The notes under the pieces are model-generated. The model saw only the letters and a list, made by a program, of their open reading frames with translations, searched no databases and had not been told where the DNA came from. A DNA stretch of 64,000 nt. It comes from Ornithinibacillus halophilus (GTDB lineage: Bacteria > Bacillota > Bacilli > Bacillales > Amphibacillaceae). The stretch is from positions 310,001 through 374,000 of the forward strand of contig NZ_FQVW01000001.1 of NCBI RefSeq assembly GCF_900129485.1, written 5' to 3'. This document shows, in pieces, positions 18,574 to 27,519 of this stretch. Both the position numbers and the translations under genes were made by a program. Position 1 is the first letter of the stretch. Each line of letters opens with the position of its first letter.

Positions 18574-18668
18574 CTTAGCCCTTTCAAGCAGTCCCTCTGT
18601 GCATATGTTATTATAGCATAATTTATGTATATTCGAGTAAAAAATTTATTATCTCTCTAATTAATTCC

Positions 18669-18893
18669 TTAGTCGTTTTTAATCTCTCCATGACTAGTTT
18701 GAATTATAGCTTTTCCCCTAACTTTAACAGCTGATGTATGTTCTGTAAATTGCGCTATCATAACTTCTCCCTTGTCTAACTTTTCAGAATGGTGAAAACG
18801 TGTATCACTACCTCTTGTAAGACCGATTACATTTACTCCATCTTCAAGTGCTTTGATAACAAAAAAATCAGTATTCGTTGTAGGTTTATCCAT
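18669..18893 (-). CDS. mtrB: tryptophan RNA-binding attenuation protein (TRAP)
   Basis: TRAP forms an 11-subunit ring that binds tryptophan and then (G/U)AG repeats in RNA, shutting off tryptophan genes. The 74-residue product is nearly identical to B. subtilis MtrB over [19 protein letters not shown] and [14 protein letters not shown], which include the RNA-contacting KKR residues. The frame opens earlier, but GGAGGT lies ahead of the ATG at 18893. The partner mtrA (folE), which precedes mtrB in B. subtilis, is absent, and hbs is directly upstream with its own terminator. No trp operon is in this window. Confidence 0.96.
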   Translation of the reverse strand: MDKPTTNTDFFVIKALEDGVNVIGLTRGSDTRFHHSEKLDKGEVMIAQFTEHTSAVKVRGKAIIQTSHGEIKND

Positions 18894-19015
18894 TGAATTT
18901 CTACCTCCAAAAAATATGTTTTGTTTTTCCAAATAAGGATATAATAAACATGATTGTAATTGAAATAATTGACTTACCTTTTATATATCACAGTTATGGA
19001 TGGTTTTTATTCATT

Positions 19016-19042
19016 AAAAAAAGGGTGCGTTATTCGCACCCC
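19016..19042 (-). terminator. terminator after hbs
   Basis: GGGTGCG pairs with CGCACCC across a five-base loop (19024-19042), with TTTTTTT following on the minus strand. It isolates hbs from mtrB. Confidence 0.85.
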
Positions 19043-19063
19043 TCTATAAACCCTATGTACGTA

Positions 19064-19336
19064 TTATTTTACGCTGTCTTTAAGGGCTTTACCTGGCTTA
19101 AATGCAGGAACCTTACTTGCAGGAATTTCGATTTCTTCACCAGTTTGTGGATTACGACCTTTACGTGCAGAACGCTCACGTACTTCGAAGTTTCCAAAAC
19201 CAATTAACTGTACTTTTTCACCATTTTTAAGTGAATCCATGACAGCTTCGAAAACTGCATCAACAGCTTTAGTAGCATCCTTTTTAGATAATTCGCTTTT
19301 CTCAGCTACAACATTAACTAAGTCTGTTTTGTTCAT
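19064..19336 (-). CDS. hbs: DNA-binding protein HU
   Basis: HU is the main nucleoid-compacting protein, binding DNA as a dimer with little sequence preference. The 90-residue product has the N-terminal helices ([20 protein letters not shown]), the signature [20 protein letters not shown] and the DNA-clasping arms ending in [11 protein letters not shown]. The ATG at 19336 has GGAGGTGA ahead of it and is preferred over an in-frame ATG three codons earlier. It lies between spoIVA and mtrB as in B. subtilis. Confidence 0.98.
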   Translation of the reverse strand: MNKTDLVNVVAEKSELSKKDATKAVDAVFEAVMDSLKNGEKVQLIGFGNFEVRERSARKGRNPQTGEEIEIPASKVPAFKPGKALKDSVK

Positions 19337-19459
19337 GACATTCACCTCCTCCCAAAAAGTTTCGGATCACATTGGTACAAATTATTACTATTTACATTTG
19401 TTAACCAATTTACCTACTTTTATACTTAAACATCACTAGAATCAACAGTGACAAGCCTA

Positions 19460-19488
19460 ATATTAACTGAGTTTGCAGCAAAATTCAA
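19460..19488 (-). promoter_or_regulatory. sigma-A promoter of hbs
   Basis: On the minus strand TTGAAT (19483-19488) and TAATAT (19460-19465) are separated by 17 bases. It lies about 125 bases before the hbs start, leaving a long AT-rich leader. The rest of the 19337-19740 gap shows no convincing gene. Confidence 0.7.
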
Positions 19489-19740
19489 CAAAAAATACCT
19501 ATTTTTTTAGGATTTCACTAAATTTTATTGCTTTATGACCCATTTTAAGTTGAAATATAGGACTTTTTTCTTATATTAGGCTTTAATTAAGTAATCCAGC
19601 TCTATCTATACATATACGACAATAATCCTTGTAATCCTGCAACTAAACTATATTTTAAAGATTTTTTCTTAAAAGTTTTTCCAAATGCCATTGTTCCCAT
19701 AATTGTCGAATTAAGAATAGCTTATAAACTAGACATCAGT

Positions 19741-19771
19741 AAAAAAAATAAAGCAGCCAGGTCGGCTGCTT
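19741..19771 (-). terminator. terminator after spoIVA
   Basis: AAGCAGCC and GGCTGCTT form an 8-base stem with a five-base loop, followed on the minus strand by TTTATTTTTTTT. Confidence 0.88.
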
Positions 19772-19775
19772 TTAA

Positions 19776-21254
19776 TTAAAGGATGATTGCGATCAATCCT
19801 CCAGAACCTTCATTAATAATTCTTTCTAATGTATCTTTTAGCTTATAACGAGCATTTTCAGGCATTAGTGAGATTTTTGCCTGAATTCCTTCGCGTACAA
19901 TTGAGCTTAATGAACGACCGAAGATATCGGACTCCCAAATAGATAATGGATCTTCTTCAAAATCTTGCATAAGATACCTTACTAATTCTTCACTTTGTTT
20001 TTCTGTTCCGATGATTGGAGCAAATTCTGACTCTACCTCAACTTTAATCATATGGATTGATGGTGCAACCGCTTTTAGACGAACACCAAAACGAGAACCT
20101 TGGCGAATAATTTCTGGTTCCTCCAACTCCATATCTTCTAGAACTGGAGCGGCGATTCCATAACCCGTTTGTTTCACCATCTGTAATGCACTTGCGACTT
20201 GATCATATTCACGCTTCGCATGTGCAAAATCCTGCATCAATTCTAGTAGATGATCTTTTCCACGAATTTCTTCTCCAACGATTTCTTTCAAAACTTGGTC
20301 ATATAAATGATCTGGAGCATGTAGATCAATTTCTGCTATACCTTCTCCCATTTCCATTCCAGCAATATTTGCATTGTCAATATAATCATAGTCTGTGAAT
20401 TGACCAACTATATGATCAACATCACGTAGTCGTTTTATATCTTTTACAGTAGACTGAATTGCTTCTTGGTAGTTTTCTCTTAACCAATGATCTTCTTTTA
20501 GCACCATGACCCAACTTGGAAGGTTAACATTGACTTCAAGTACTGGAAACTCATATAACGCTTCGCGAAGCACATTATATACATCATGTTCTGTCATTGA
20601 TTCGATACTCATAGCCAAAACAGGAATATCATAGTTCTCTGATAGTTCTTGTCTTAATAACTCAGTATCTTGACTTGTTGGGTGAATAGAGTTAACGACC
20701 ATGATAAACGGCTTGCCTACCTCTTTTAATTCCTCAACTACTTTTGCCTCTGCTTCTACATAATCAGAACGTTCAATATCCCCTATTGTTCCGTCAGTCG
20801 TAACTACAACGCCTATTGTAGAATGTTCTTGAATAACCTTTCTAGTTCCAATCTCTGCAGCATCATGAAAAGGGATTGGTTCTTCATACCAAGGCGTATT
20901 AATCATTCTTGGGCCATTTTCGTCTTCAAAGCCTTTTGCACCTTCGACTGCATACCCAACACAATCTACTAATCTAACATTTACATCAAGGCCTTCTTCG
21001 ACATTAACCTGAACAGCTTGATTTGGAATAAACTTCGGTTCAGTAGTCATAATTGTTTTACCTGCAGCACTTTGAGGTAATTCATCATGCGCTCTAGCTC
21101 TGTCACTTTCATCATCAATATTCGGTAGTACTACCAACTCCATAAACTTCTTGATAAACGTTGACTTACCAGTACGAACAGCACCAACAATACCTAAATA
21201 GATATCGCCATTCGTTCGCATTGAAATATCTTTAAAAATATCAATCTTTTCCAA
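19776..21254 (-). CDS. spoIVA: stage IV sporulation protein A, coat morphogenetic ATPase
   Basis: SpoIVA is made in the mother cell and polymerises around the forespore as the base of the spore coat, using ATP. Walker A is GAVRTGKS at residues 24-31; a central domain and the conserved C-terminal end GSGGLIAIIL complete the protein. TTG at 21254 is chosen: GGGAGGGG lies ahead of it, the product then begins LEKIDIFKDI as in the family, and the length (492) equals that of B. subtilis. A sigma-E promoter lies 63 bases or more upstream. Confidence 0.97.
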   Translation of the reverse strand: MEKIDIFKDISMRTNGDIYLGIVGAVRTGKSTFIKKFMELVVLPNIDDESDRARAHDELPQSAAGKTIMTTEPKFIPNQAVQVNVEEGLDVNVRLVDCVGYAVEGAKGFEDENGPRMINTPWYEEPIPFHDAAEIGTRKVIQEHSTIGVVVTTDGTIGDIERSDYVEAEAKVVEELKEVGKPFIMVVNSIHPTSQDTELLRQELSENYDIPVLAMSIESMTEHDVYNVLREALYEFPVLEVNVNLPSWVMVLKEDHWLRENYQEAIQSTVKDIKRLRDVDHIVGQFTDYDYIDNANIAGMEMGEGIAEIDLHAPDHLYDQVLKEIVGEEIRGKDHLLELMQDFAHAKREYDQVASALQMVKQTGYGIAAPVLEDMELEEPEIIRQGSRFGVRLKAVAPSIHMIKVEVESEFAPIIGTEKQSEELVRYLMQDFEEDPLSIWESDIFGRSLSSIVREGIQAKISLMPENARYKLKDTLERIINEGSGGLIAIIL

Positions 21255-21316
21255 ACGATCCCCTCCCGATCTCACTAACTATATTAATGTACAAACTACG
21301 AATAATTGACATTACA

Positions 21317-21346
21317 AGTCTATGATGTTGTCCTATCAAAATATGA
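21317..21346 (-). promoter_or_regulatory. candidate sigma-E promoter of spoIVA
   Basis: On the minus strand TCATATT (21340-21346) fits the -35 and CATAGACT (21317-21324) fits seven of eight -10 positions of the sigma-E consensus, with a 15-base spacer. spoIVA is a known sigma-E gene in B. subtilis. The rest of the 21255-21474 gap holds no gene that could be recognised. Confidence 0.7.
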
Positions 21347-21474
21347 CTTAATATGTGTAAAAGAATATAAAATAATGATAAAAGTCATCATTCGTAATTT
21401 GATATGAATAATTAAACAACATATAGAGTAAAGTCTTCTAGTTGGGGTATGTATTCCTGTAAAATACGAGAAAT

Positions 21475-21509
21475 AAAAAACCCTTGCAACAATAATATGT
21501 TACAAGGGT
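21475..21509 (-). terminator. terminator after yphF
   Basis: CCCTTG-CAAC pairs with GTTA-CAAGGG, apart from one mismatch, around an eight-base loop. TTTTTTATTT follows on the minus strand. Confidence 0.8.
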
Positions 21510-21554
21510 ATATATATGATAATAAATTCTTATTCATGTGTATTTTTCTTAAAT

Positions 21555-22274
21555 TTAATTCATAAATACTGGTTCGCCGTCTTTAATTGTATAAGGCATT
21601 GAATAAACCGGTAAAAAAGGAGTATTGTCAGCTAAAATATACCGAATATCGTTGCCTTCTTTATAATTATGTTCATAATCCTGTAATGCAGTGTTGAGTT
21701 CAACACGGTAATCTACAAAAAGATTTCCCATTGTATCCATAACGATTGGAAGGTTTTCACCAGAATATGGGCTTTCTACAACAGGTGGTGCATCTAAATC
21801 TAATTTTTCATAATCTATCGTATATACTCCATCTTCTATTTCCTTATCAAAAGGCGGATAAATATGTTTGTTTCGATAGATGTTCAGCTTTACATTAATA
21901 CTTCTTATTTTTTCTGTTAATCGTAAATCAATCAATTTAACCTGAGGATTTTCTTCAACATGGATCAACGCATACTGGTAAACTCCCCCATTTTCATAGG
22001 CATTTCCAGGTATTTCACCGATACTGTTCGTTTCTCTTAGTGAAGTAAAATCGATCAAATATTTTTCAAAAATCGGTGTATCACTACTTTTAGTCTTTAT
22101 TGGCAGTAATCCATTCGTTTTTTCTTTATGTTGATTTACAGCATCTTGTACATTTTCTAGCTGTTGTTCATTAGGAACTTGATTCTGTGAGAGTTGATCA
22201 TTAGGGTACATACATCCACTCAAAACAAAAATCAAGCTAGATAAAACAATTATTTTAACATATGTAAACTTCAT
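21555..22274 (-). CDS. yphF: lipoprotein YphF
   Basis: This is a predicted membrane-anchored lipoprotein: hydrophobic signal peptide (residues 4-19) and lipobox LSGC, followed by a polar, Gln/Asn-rich linker and an otherwise globular domain. No catalytic motif was recognised. The order spoIVA-yphF-(DUF2768)-gpsA supports the name YphF; the function is not known. The frame opens ten codons earlier, but GGGGG lies ahead of the ATG at 22274 and the signal peptide begins there. It is 239 residues long. Confidence 0.8.
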   Translation of the reverse strand: MKFTYVKIIVLSSLIFVLSGCMYPNDQLSQNQVPNEQQLENVQDAVNQHKEKTNGLLPIKTKSSDTPIFEKYLIDFTSLRETNSIGEIPGNAYENGGVYQYALIHVEENPQVKLIDLRLTEKIRSINVKLNIYRNKHIYPPFDKEIEDGVYTIDYEKLDLDAPPVVESPYSGENLPIVMDTMGNLFVDYRVELNTALQDYEHNYKEGNDIRYILADNTPFLPVYSMPYTIKDGEPVFMN

Positions 22275-22287
22275 GTTTAATGCCCCC

Positions 22288-22485
22288 TTACAGTGTTGGA
22301 CCACTCAGTACGATATAAACGATAATAATTCCACCAACAAATAAGAATATATACGCTAGTAAAGAAACAAGTCCTGCTAAAAATCCTTTTAATTTATATC
22401 TACTTAATAAAATAAGTCCAATTGCCAAAATTAAAAATACCATACCAGCAATCGAGACCCACATTTTCAACATAGATAAAGACAT
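22288..22485 (-). CDS. yphE: DUF2768 small membrane protein (YphE type)
   Basis: The 65-residue product is almost entirely two hydrophobic segments (about 8-28 and 38-60) with a KLKG loop between them. It fits the DUF2768 family found upstream of yphF in Bacillaceae; the role is unknown. AGAGGTG lies ahead of the ATG at 22485, so the preceding seven codons of open frame are not used. It is 13 bases from the yphF start and probably cotranscribed. Confidence 0.75.
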   Translation of the reverse strand: MSLSMLKMWVSIAGMVFLILAIGLILLSRYKLKGFLAGLVSLLAYIFLFVGGIIIVYIVLSGPTL

Positions 22486-22711
22486 ATTTTCACCTCTAGA
22501 ATCCATTCATTTCTACTTGCACAAGGTATTATAACACAACGCGTCCAAACAAGCATTATAAGAGGTTGTCCATTCTTAATGTCTAATATATCTTAATATT
22601 TAGTTAAGAAAAGCGAAGAGTGTCCTGAGCAATACACCTCTGAAAGCTTAAGTTATCTGGGCTAATTATAAAAACTTAATAACTCATAACTTTTGAAAAG
22701 GTTAGACCACA
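22486..22711. other. intergenic stretch without a gene
   Basis: No open frame with a ribosome site was found. The segment at about 22605-22680 has a somewhat higher GC content and resembles a degenerate Bacillaceae intergenic repeat, but this could not be confirmed by eye. The region presumably contains the promoter of the DUF2768-yphF pair. Confidence 0.4.
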
Positions 22712-22752
22712 TAAAAACCCGGAATGAAGCGGGGCGGCCTCCATCCCGGTTT
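22712..22752 (-). terminator. terminator after spoVIF
   Basis: A long stem with several G-U pairs is formed on the minus strand by AACCGGGATGGAGGC and GCTTCATTCCGGGTT, followed by TTTTAT. It ends the der/gpsA/spoVIF reading unit. Confidence 0.8.
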
Positions 22753-22852
22753 GACTAAATAATATACCCACAGCAACTCTATCTATGAATGCTTGTGCGT
22801 TTCATTTTATGCGAATAAACGTGAGGGCGTATCCTCACCTGCCCAGTATTTC

Positions 22853-23107
22853 TTATTTTTTAAACATTTGGTTCAATGTGTTCATATCCATTGGCATATT
22901 ATTGCTAGTAATTGTCTTCACAATTTTATCTTCTTTTTCCTTAGAAATTGGTTTATTTGCCATCTTTGCCAAATGTCTCACCAATTTACGTACGGTTTTT
23001 TCATCCGAAAAGTCTGCATTTTTAACTTGATCTGCAACTTTATAGACTTGACTCGGATCAATATTTGCATCATTTTGTAATTTATCAAAGATATTTTTGT
23101 CGGACAC
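22853..23107 (-). CDS. spoVIF: stage VI sporulation protein F
   Basis: SpoVIF is a small cytoplasmic protein linked to coat assembly and spore resistance; the B. subtilis gene is yjcC. The 84-residue product shows the family pattern: N-terminal NIFDKLQ, the central FSDEKTVRKLVRHLAKMANK and the NMPMDMNTL near the end. The start is GTG, with GGAGG seven bases ahead. In B. subtilis it is elsewhere; many other bacilli keep it next to gpsA as here. Confidence 0.9.
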   Translation of the reverse strand: MSDKNIFDKLQNDANIDPSQVYKVADQVKNADFSDEKTVRKLVRHLAKMANKPISKEKEDKIVKTITSNNMPMDMNTLNQMFKK

Positions 23108-23166
23108 ACGCTCGCCTCCTTGCTAATTTCGTTCAACATAGTATATGCAAGGAGAGCTAATCCGTG

Positions 23167-24204
23167 TTATTGTGCGTAACGATTACGCAAGAGTGTAGAT
23201 AAATCATCCATCTCTTCCCGTTTGTCTCGATTCATAAGTTGTTCAACAACTTCTCTCGGTTTGACATCATTAAATAAAATTTGATAAATACCTGAAGTAA
23301 TTGGCATTTCAACATCTTGTTCCTTAGCAAATTGGTATGCAGCTTTGGCAGTTCTTACACCTTCAACAACCATACCCATTTGTTCTAGAACCTCATCTAA
23401 GTTTTTGCCTTTTCCTAATAAATTACCTGCTCGCCAGTTTCTACTGTGTACACTGGTGCACGTTACAATTAAATCACCAACACCTGGTAATCCTAGAAAA
23501 CTTAAAGGATTCGCACCTAATGAAGTTCCTAGTCTTGTAATTTCTGCTAAACCTCTTGTTATTAAGGCAGCTTTGGCATTATCTCCATAACCTAATCCAT
23601 CAGAGATTCCTGCACCCAAAGCAATAATATTTTTTAACGCACCACCCAATTCAATACCAATTACATCATTACTCGTATACACACGGAATGATTCATTAAA
23701 GAATAGTTCTTGGGCAATTTTGGATTTTTCTTCGTTAATAGAAGCGACAGTAACGGTTGTTGGCTGACGCAATGCAACTTCTTCTGCATGACTTGGTCCA
23801 GATAAAACGACAATATCCTCATAATTATACCCTTCAATTTCTTCATCAATCATCTGAGACACTCGTTTTAAAGATCCTGGTTCAATCCCTTTTGAAGCAT
23901 GAATTATTGTTGGAAAAGAATCTAAAATATTATTTAACTGACCACTTACTTCTCTAATGGCCTTTGTTGGCACGACAAGAACGATTGCAGAAACATCCTT
24001 AATAGCTTCTTCTAGGTTCGAATATGCTTTGATTTTTTTAGGAATCATGATTTCTAAATAGTTTTCATTTTTGTGAGTCTCGTTAATTATATTTGCTTGT
24101 TCTTCTCGATGTGTCCATAATCGCACATCATGTCCATTATCTGCTAATACAATACTAAGGGCAGTTCCCCAACTACCCGCACCTAAGACTGCAACTTTTT
24201 TCAT
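23167..24204 (-). CDS. gpsA: glycerol-3-phosphate dehydrogenase [NAD(P)+]
   Basis: GpsA reduces dihydroxyacetone phosphate to sn-glycerol 3-phosphate for phospholipid synthesis. The 345-residue product has the Rossmann loop VLGAGSWGTALS at the N-terminus, SKGIEPGSL near residue 112, the catalytic lysine region LGGALKNIIALGAGI and the C-terminal domain with GLPGVGDL. It follows der by 11 bases, as in B. subtilis. Confidence 0.97.
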   Translation of the reverse strand: MKKVAVLGAGSWGTALSIVLADNGHDVRLWTHREEQANIINETHKNENYLEIMIPKKIKAYSNLEEAIKDVSAIVLVVPTKAIREVSGQLNNILDSFPTIIHASKGIEPGSLKRVSQMIDEEIEGYNYEDIVVLSGPSHAEEVALRQPTTVTVASINEEKSKIAQELFFNESFRVYTSNDVIGIELGGALKNIIALGAGISDGLGYGDNAKAALITRGLAEITRLGTSLGANPLSFLGLPGVGDLIVTCTSVHSRNWRAGNLLGKGKNLDEVLEQMGMVVEGVRTAKAAYQFAKEQDVEMPITSGIYQILFNDVKPREVVEQLMNRDKREEMDDLSTLLRNRYAQ

Positions 24205-24215
24205 CTTCTCTCCCC

Positions 24216-25526
24216 CTATTGCCTTCTTCTAGCGAATATTTTTATTGGTGAGCCAACAAAACCAAATGCATCTCTGATTTTATTTTCTAAGAATCTTTCA
24301 TAAGAAAAATGCATGAGTTCAGGCTCGTTTACGAATACAACAAAACTTGGTGGTTTTACGGATACTTGGGTAGCATATAGTACCTTTAATCTTCTACCCT
24401 TAACAGTTGGTGTTGGATTCATGGCAATAGCATCCATTACCACATCATTTAGTACATTTGTTGGTACACGTTTCGCATGATTTTCACTTGCAAGATTAAT
24501 TGCAGGTAACAATGTATGCAACCGTTTTTTCGTTTTCGCTGATAAAAATACAAGTGGTGCATAATCAAGGAATTGGAAATGAGATCTAACCTTCGTTTCA
24601 AACTCCTTAATCGCTTTTTCATTTGATTCTACGGTATCCCATTTATTAACTACAATAATAATTGCACGACCTGCATCATGAGCATACCCAGCAATTTTTT
24701 TATCTTGTTCTCTTATTCCCGTTTCTGCATCAATCAAAACGAGAACAACATCAGAACGCTCAATTGCTTTTAAAGCACGTAATACACTATATTTTTCTGT
24801 TGTTTCATACACTTTACCACGTTTTCTCATACCAGCTGTATCAATGATAACGTAGTCTTGATCTTCCTTATGTAAATGTGTATCGATGGCATCTCTAGTA
24901 GTACCCTCTATATCACTTACAATTACACGTTCCTCATTCAATAAGGCATTTACTAGGGATGACTTTCCAACATTTGGTCTCCCGATTAAACTGAAGTATA
25001 TGGTATCATCCTTTACTTCTTCAATCTCATTATTTGGAAAATGTTTCACCACTTCATCTAGCATATCACCTAATCCAAGTCCATGTGCTCCTGATATCGG
25101 AAATGGCTCTCCGAATCCTAATGAATAATACTCGTATATCTCATCTCTCATCTCAGGATTATCAATCTTATTAACTGCCAAGACTACTGGTTTATTCGAT
25201 TTAAATAACATCTTAGCAACTTCTTCATCAGCTGCAGTTATTCCCTCTTTACCATTAAGCAGGAAGATAATAACATCTGCTTCATCAATGGCAATTTCTG
25301 CTTGTTGCCGCATTTGTACTAATAGAGGCTCATCCCCTATTTCAATACCACCCGTATCAATTAAGTTAAATGTGGTTGTTAACCATTCCGCCTGAGCATA
25401 AATACGATCACGTGTCACACCTGGTATATCTTCTACTATGGAAATTCTCTCACCGACTAATCTATTAAATATTGTTGATTTACCTACATTTGGTCTCCCG
25501 ACTATTGCTACTACAGATTTCCTCAT
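24216..25526 (-). CDS. der: ribosome biogenesis GTPase Der (EngA)
   Basis: Der is an essential 50S-assembly factor with two consecutive GTPase domains. The 436-residue protein shows both: the first P-loop GRPNVGKST at residues 10-18 with DTGGIE and NKID, the second P-loop GRPNVGKSS near residue 182 with DTAGMRKRG and NKWD. The C-terminal KH-like domain ends in a basic tail. It lies just before gpsA. The upstream gap 25527-25692 shows no gene. Confidence 0.97.
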   Translation of the reverse strand: MRKSVVAIVGRPNVGKSTIFNRLVGERISIVEDIPGVTRDRIYAQAEWLTTTFNLIDTGGIEIGDEPLLVQMRQQAEIAIDEADVIIFLLNGKEGITAADEEVAKMLFKSNKPVVLAVNKIDNPEMRDEIYEYYSLGFGEPFPISGAHGLGLGDMLDEVVKHFPNNEIEEVKDDTIYFSLIGRPNVGKSSLVNALLNEERVIVSDIEGTTRDAIDTHLHKEDQDYVIIDTAGMRKRGKVYETTEKYSVLRALKAIERSDVVLVLIDAETGIREQDKKIAGYAHDAGRAIIIVVNKWDTVESNEKAIKEFETKVRSHFQFLDYAPLVFLSAKTKKRLHTLLPAINLASENHAKRVPTNVLNDVVMDAIAMNPTPTVKGRRLKVLYATQVSVKPPSFVVFVNEPELMHFSYERFLENKIRDAFGFVGSPIKIFARRRQ

Positions 25527-25692
25527 GAAAGGAACATCCTCTCTATGACTATAAATTTTGTGTAAAGGGTTATTTTTCCTTTAACTCCTATAACTTTATT
25601 TATTCTAGCAAAAGTAAGAGATATTAACAATTCTTTAGAGGTAATAAGATATAATTTGCAAAGTTGTCTAATTCCAAGTACATGTGCATTTC

Positions 25693-25878
25693 TTAATGTT
25701 TCACAATAATATAGATCTCATCACTTAACGCATGTGCAATTCCGTCTGTTATCGCCTCTAAATTTGCTGCCATTTGCTGAAGCTCCTGATCATTATCACA
25801 AATAAAGATTGGAGCTCCACCATCAATTTTGGGTTTATTAGTCGTAATTACTGCTAAAACGGCCTTTTCTATGTTCAT
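25693..25878 (-). CDS. ypzH: YpzH-type capping subunit for the YIEGIA membrane protein
   Basis: This is a short (61-residue) soluble protein starting MNIEKAVLAVITTNKPKI, with the family segment GGAPIFICDND. It belongs to the family annotated as the capping partner of the YIEGIA-domain protein encoded next to it. The real start is ATG at 25878, two bases after the partner's stop; earlier in-frame codons lie inside that gene. The biochemical role is not known; association with spore formation is by family. Confidence 0.8.
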   Translation of the reverse strand: MNIEKAVLAVITTNKPKIDGGAPIFICDNDQELQQMAANLEAITDGIAHALSDEIYIIVKH

Positions 25879-25879
25879 A

Positions 25880-26773
25880 TTACGATTTTGCCTCCTTGTT
25901 ATGAACCTTCGATTTAGAAGGCATTCGAATTGCATTTTCTAATACAGGAACAGCCCCTATTATTTTTCTTGCTTTTTCGGCATCTCTTACTTGAGGAAGT
26001 ATAAATATACCAACCCGACCGTCATCTAAATCCCTCTTAATTAAAGGTGTTAACGCAGGTGTACCTGAATCTCTTAATACCCCCAGTGAAACTGAAACAT
26101 CATGTAAAATTGCTTGTCGTTGTCCTAAATTTGCAATTGTAGTTATCGTGTTCATATTTTTAGGCTTTAAAATAAACCCCATACCATACTTTAAAATCTC
26201 TTCTTGTCTTTCTTTTAAACCGATATTCATAATATAAATATTGTCAACATATAGACCAGCACCGTCAAAGTGGATTGGGTGATGTTCGATTTCAACAATA
26301 TCTTTAATTGTATTTCCGCTTTGTAAAACCTTACCGATAATAAGAGCCAAGATCGCTCCAATTATAGCAACATATATATTGAAGATAATATAGAAAAGCG
26401 TACCTATAAAAGAAGTAAGTATAACTAGATAGTTCCGACTTTCAAATGATACAGCTATCCCTTCAATATAAGTTTTTCCTCTTGGAACAAGCTCATAGTC
26501 ATCAATCTCTGTTAATGTATTTCTTTCCATGTTACGTACTTCTCTAAATTGAGTTGCAGCAACAGTTAAGAAGGTTACTGCCGTAAATTCCATTTCTCTG
26601 ATTGCAGGTACTGCTACAGCACCAAGAGATGCTGCAATAAACCCCAATGCTAAATGGATAACTTTACCGTGTAAATACGTTGGATATTGTCTGTAATCTG
26701 TACGCAGCATCATAATACGAGAAATGGTTCCAACGATTACACCAAACACAATAGGATAAATATATTCATTCAT
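25880..26773 (-). CDS. yphB: YIEGIA-domain membrane protein YphB
   Basis: This 297-residue membrane protein has hydrophobic segments near residues 5-20, 40-60 and 118-145 and then a soluble C-terminal half. The family name comes from the motif visible here as YIEGIAVSFESRN near residue 108. In B. subtilis the matching gene (yphB, also called seaA) is linked to spore envelope assembly. It overlaps the yphA stop by eight bases and is followed directly by ypzH, forming a yphA-yphB-ypzH unit. Names rest on motif and order. Confidence 0.85.
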   Translation of the reverse strand: MNEYIYPIVFGVIVGTISRIMMLRTDYRQYPTYLHGKVIHLALGFIAASLGAVAVPAIREMEFTAVTFLTVAATQFREVRNMERNTLTEIDDYELVPRGKTYIEGIAVSFESRNYLVILTSFIGTLFYIIFNIYVAIIGAILALIIGKVLQSGNTIKDIVEIEHHPIHFDGAGLYVDNIYIMNIGLKERQEEILKYGMGFILKPKNMNTITTIANLGQRQAILHDVSVSLGVLRDSGTPALTPLIKRDLDDGRVGIFILPQVRDAEKARKIIGAVPVLENAIRMPSKSKVHNKEAKS

Positions 26774-27368
26774 TTTGCCACCTCAATGATTGTCTATAGA
26801 TTTGAATAGATTGGATAATTTTTAGTCTAAGTCGATTAAGAAATTCGATTCCAAATAGTAGAAATACAGCGATAAATAATGTATCAAAAAAGTGTTTTTC
26901 ACCAATAGTGTGTGAAAAATAATAACTTGATAACAAAAAACTATACAAGAATTCTCCACTACAAATCCCTATTAAAGCAATGGATAATCGGTAATAAAAT
27001 TTATAAGTAAGTATACAAATTAGCGCCACTAACATTAAAGGCAACAATATTTCTCTCGGCATAAATAACCAAATTGGTGCTTGTGATTCCCAGATTAAAA
27101 AGCTAGTGTAGCCGATCATTAATGTTAATGAAGTAAATAGATGGTATATTGTGTTTGGTAATTGAGTAAATATAACAAAACCACCTATTAAAAGAATAAT
27201 TATGGTTACTGATACATGAAATACATCAATACTTATATAAACGTTTGATAAGGTAATACACAATAATATCCAATAAGAAAGCATTGTTCTTGCGTTATTC
27301 TTTTTCATAAAGAATGTTACAACAACCCAAAAAATCCAACTAAACCAATAAAAATATAGTCCTTCCAT
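26766..27368 (-). CDS. yphA: membrane protein YphA
   Basis: This 200-residue protein has about six hydrophobic segments and a short basic C-terminus (RLKIIQSIQIYRQSLRWQ). It starts MEGLYFYWFSW, as expected for YphA, a Bacillaceae membrane protein without an assigned function. The ATG at 27368 is preferred over an ATG four codons earlier because AGGTGGGG lies ahead of it and the length then agrees with B. subtilis (199). It starts the yphA-yphB-ypzH unit. Confidence 0.8.
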   Translation of the reverse strand: MEGLYFYWFSWIFWVVVTFFMKKNNARTMLSYWILLCITLSNVYISIDVFHVSVTIIILLIGGFVIFTQLPNTIYHLFTSLTLMIGYTSFLIWESQAPIWLFMPREILLPLMLVALICILTYKFYYRLSIALIGICSGEFLYSFLLSSYYFSHTIGEKHFFDTLFIAVFLLFGIEFLNRLRLKIIQSIQIYRQSLRWQNE

Positions 27369-27467
27369 CAATGGCCCCACCTCTACATATATTATTGGTT
27401 ACCAGTTGGATTTTTAAACAACTTCTTAGTTTAAGTCTATAGACTTAAAGGAGACAGAATGAAGCAT

Positions 27468-27507
27468 AAAAAAAGAGATGCAACCGCATCTGCGACTACA
27501 TCTCTTT
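27468..27507 (-). terminator. terminator after the S1-domain gene
   Basis: AAAGAGATG and CATCTCTTT form the stem, with an inner partial pairing, and TTTTTTTATG follows on the minus strand. It lies directly downstream of the S1-domain gene stop. A separate 16-base perfect palindrome (TAAGTCTATAGACTTA) lies at 27432-27447. Confidence 0.85.
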
Positions 27508-27519
27508 ACGAATATTATC

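Noticed and set aside
22605-22680. Possible degenerate intergenic repeat upstream of the DUF2768 gene
   Set aside because: It vaguely resembles Bacillaceae repeats but lacks clear inverted ends; without a search it cannot be supported.
22785-23080. Two plus-strand frames opposite spoVIF
   Set aside because: They are antisense shadows of spoVIF; no ribosome site or family resemblance.
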